The notes under the pieces: model-generated
The model's input: only the letters and a program-made list of their open reading frames with translations
Told to the model about the DNA's origin: nothing
The model's database searches: none
Part shown: in pieces, positions 63,290 to 64,000 of the stretch
Position numbering within the stretch: the first letter of the stretch is position 1
Layout of the letters: each line of letters starts with the position of its first letter
NCBI GenBank assembly: GCA_016742275.1
Contig: JACVCD010000002.1
Span: 1-64,000 of the forward strand
DNA from: Gemmatimonadaceae bacterium
GTDB taxonomy: Bacteria; Gemmatimonadota; Gemmatimonadetes; Gemmatimonadales; Gemmatimonadaceae
DNA length: 64,000 nt
Reading direction: 5' to 3'
Position numbers and translations under genes: made by a program

Positions 63290-64000
63290 GCGTCGACCGT
63301 CGCACATTTCTCAAGACTTCCGCCGTACTTGGCGGCGGCCTTTCACTCGGCTTGCCTGCGCTCGCCGAAGCTTTCACTGCCGATGGTGTACGAGCGGCAG
63401 CGTATCGCCCTGAAACAGGTACGGCTCAGCCCAAGCCGCTCCGCATCCTCATTCTTGGCGGTACCGGATTCATCGGACCGTATCAGGTGCAGTACGCGCT
63501 CGACCGCAAGCACAAGGTCACGCTCTTCAATCGCGGCCAGACCAACAACACGCTCTTCCCCGACGTGCCGCGTTTGGTTGGCGACCGCAACGTCGCCGGT
63601 GGTCACGACGCACTCAAGAAGGGCACGTGGGATGTCGTGATCGACAATCCCACCACCAACCCCAAGTGGGTGCGTGGCGCCGGTGAAGCGCTCAAGGGAC
63701 GCGCTGGACACTACATCTTCGTGTCCACCATCTCGGTCTTCAGCGACTACTCGAAGCCGGGCATGGCCGAAGACGGTCCGCTCAATGCGCCGACCGACAT
63801 CGAAAAGGAATTCGATCGCAACGCGCAGTTCTATGGACCGAACAAGGTGCGCAGTGAGATGGAAGCGGTTGCGCAGTTCGGCAAGGACAAGGTCACCATC
63901 GTGCGCCCCGGTCTCATCGTGGGCCCCGGCGACCTGAGCGATCGTTTCTCCTACTGGCCCGTGCGCATCGACAAGGGCGGCGAAATTCTCGCGCCGGGTA
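63286..64000 (+). CDS. NAD-dependent epimerase/dehydratase with Tat signal (3' end missing)
   Basis: Only the first 238 codons are in the window. The start is GTG 63286, overlapping the TGA stop of the dipeptidase gene (GTGA). Residues 1-30 form a Tat signal (VDRRTFLKTSAVLGGGLSL). The Rossmann motif is ILILGGTGFIG near 52, and FYGPNKVRSE near 183 provides the YxxxK catalytic pair. These fit the extended short-chain dehydrogenase family. A Tat-exported NAD enzyme is unusual but such proteins occur in this phylum. Substrate unknown. Confidence 0.85.
   Translation, partial: MSVDRRTFLKTSAVLGGGLSLGLPALAEAFTADGVRAAAYRPETGTAQPKPLRILILGGTGFIGPYQVQYALDRKHKVTLFNRGQTNNTLFPDVPRLVGDRNVAGGHDALKKGTWDVVIDNPTTNPKWVRGAGEALKGRAGHYIFVSTISVFSDYSKPGMAEDGPLNAPTDIEKEFDRNAQFYGPNKVRSEMEAVAQFGKDKVTIVRPGLIVGPGDLSDRFSYWPVRIDKGGEILAPG

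Noticed and set aside
1-64000. tRNA, rRNA, CRISPR array, transposase or phage genes
   Set aside because: No cloverleaf-like sequence, no array of repeated spacers and no such protein was recognised on either strand. A covariance-model search would be needed to exclude small RNAs.

Overview
The window is a GC-rich, gene-dense bacterial chromosome segment carrying about 50 protein genes. No rRNA, tRNA, CRISPR array, integrase or transposase was recognised. The gene content points to an aerobic Gram-negative bacterium, most likely of the Gemmatimonadota (Gemmatimonas-like). That is an inference from several traits together: a SusC/SusD pair, many exported beta-barrel and Tat-signal proteins, an ECF sigma factor of the type found next to Ser/Thr kinases, very large kinase-ATPase fusion proteins, a cbb3 oxidase with fused subunits I and II, and DUF5602/VC0807/DUF2461-type proteins. 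No marker gene for taxonomy is present.

Layout. 0.1-4.9 kb: susC and susD for outer-membrane uptake. 4.9-5.05 kb: a long palindromic repeat, of which a second copy lies at 13.44-13.59 kb. 5.0-9.7 kb: transketolase and a chemotaxis receptor. 9.9-13.4 kb: two beta-barrel proteins, a DinB protein and an alanyl-tRNA editing protein. 13.6-18.6 kb: a tandem S41-like lipoprotein overlapped by the helicase gene hrpB. 18.6-23.2 kb: a Tat-exported HisC-like aminotransferase, an LPG-synthase-type membrane protein, an EamA transporter, a small membrane protein and a MarR regulator. 23.3-25.5 kb: a serine-glyoxylate aminotransferase/hydroxypyruvate reductase pair with an ATGA junction. 25.3-30.1 kb: a glycosyltransferase overlapping its neighbour in antisense, an esterase, a DUF2461 protein, a VC0807-type membrane protein and a DUF5602 lipoprotein.

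30.4-37.5 kb is a compact operon of one ECF sigma factor and two paralogous Ser/Thr kinase-ATPase-repeat proteins. Region 2.2 of the sigma factor carries threonines where canonical ECF factors are acidic, which suggests activation by phosphorylation. 37.5-40.5 kb holds an exported barrel and a membrane protein that joins a sigma region 2-like domain to FecR. 40.8-44.2 kb holds a DUF839/PhoX-like lipoprotein followed by a di-heme peroxidase with a helical N-terminal domain. 44.3-45.6 kb is a tandem universal stress protein with an extra C-terminal domain.

45.6-54.3 kb, on the minus strand, is a complete cbb3 oxidase and assembly operon (ccoNO-Q-P-G-H-safE-ccoI-ccoS plus a small unknown gene) in which start and stop codons often overlap. 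54.5-58.0 kb holds a nitroreductase and a polytopic chemotaxis receptor in convergent orientation. Between them sits one AT-richer lipoprotein gene bracketed by 116-bp direct repeats, each made of the 3' ends of the two flanking genes. 58.2-64 kb holds a DUF411 protein, a GNAT enzyme, an olsB-olsA pair for ornithine lipids, an esterase, a membrane dipeptidase and a truncated Tat-exported epimerase.

The most unusual elements are the repeat-bracketed insertion at 55.0-56.3 kb, the sigma factor with two kinase-ATPase fusions, the sigma2-like/FecR fusion, and the dispersed palindromes with shared arms but different cores.
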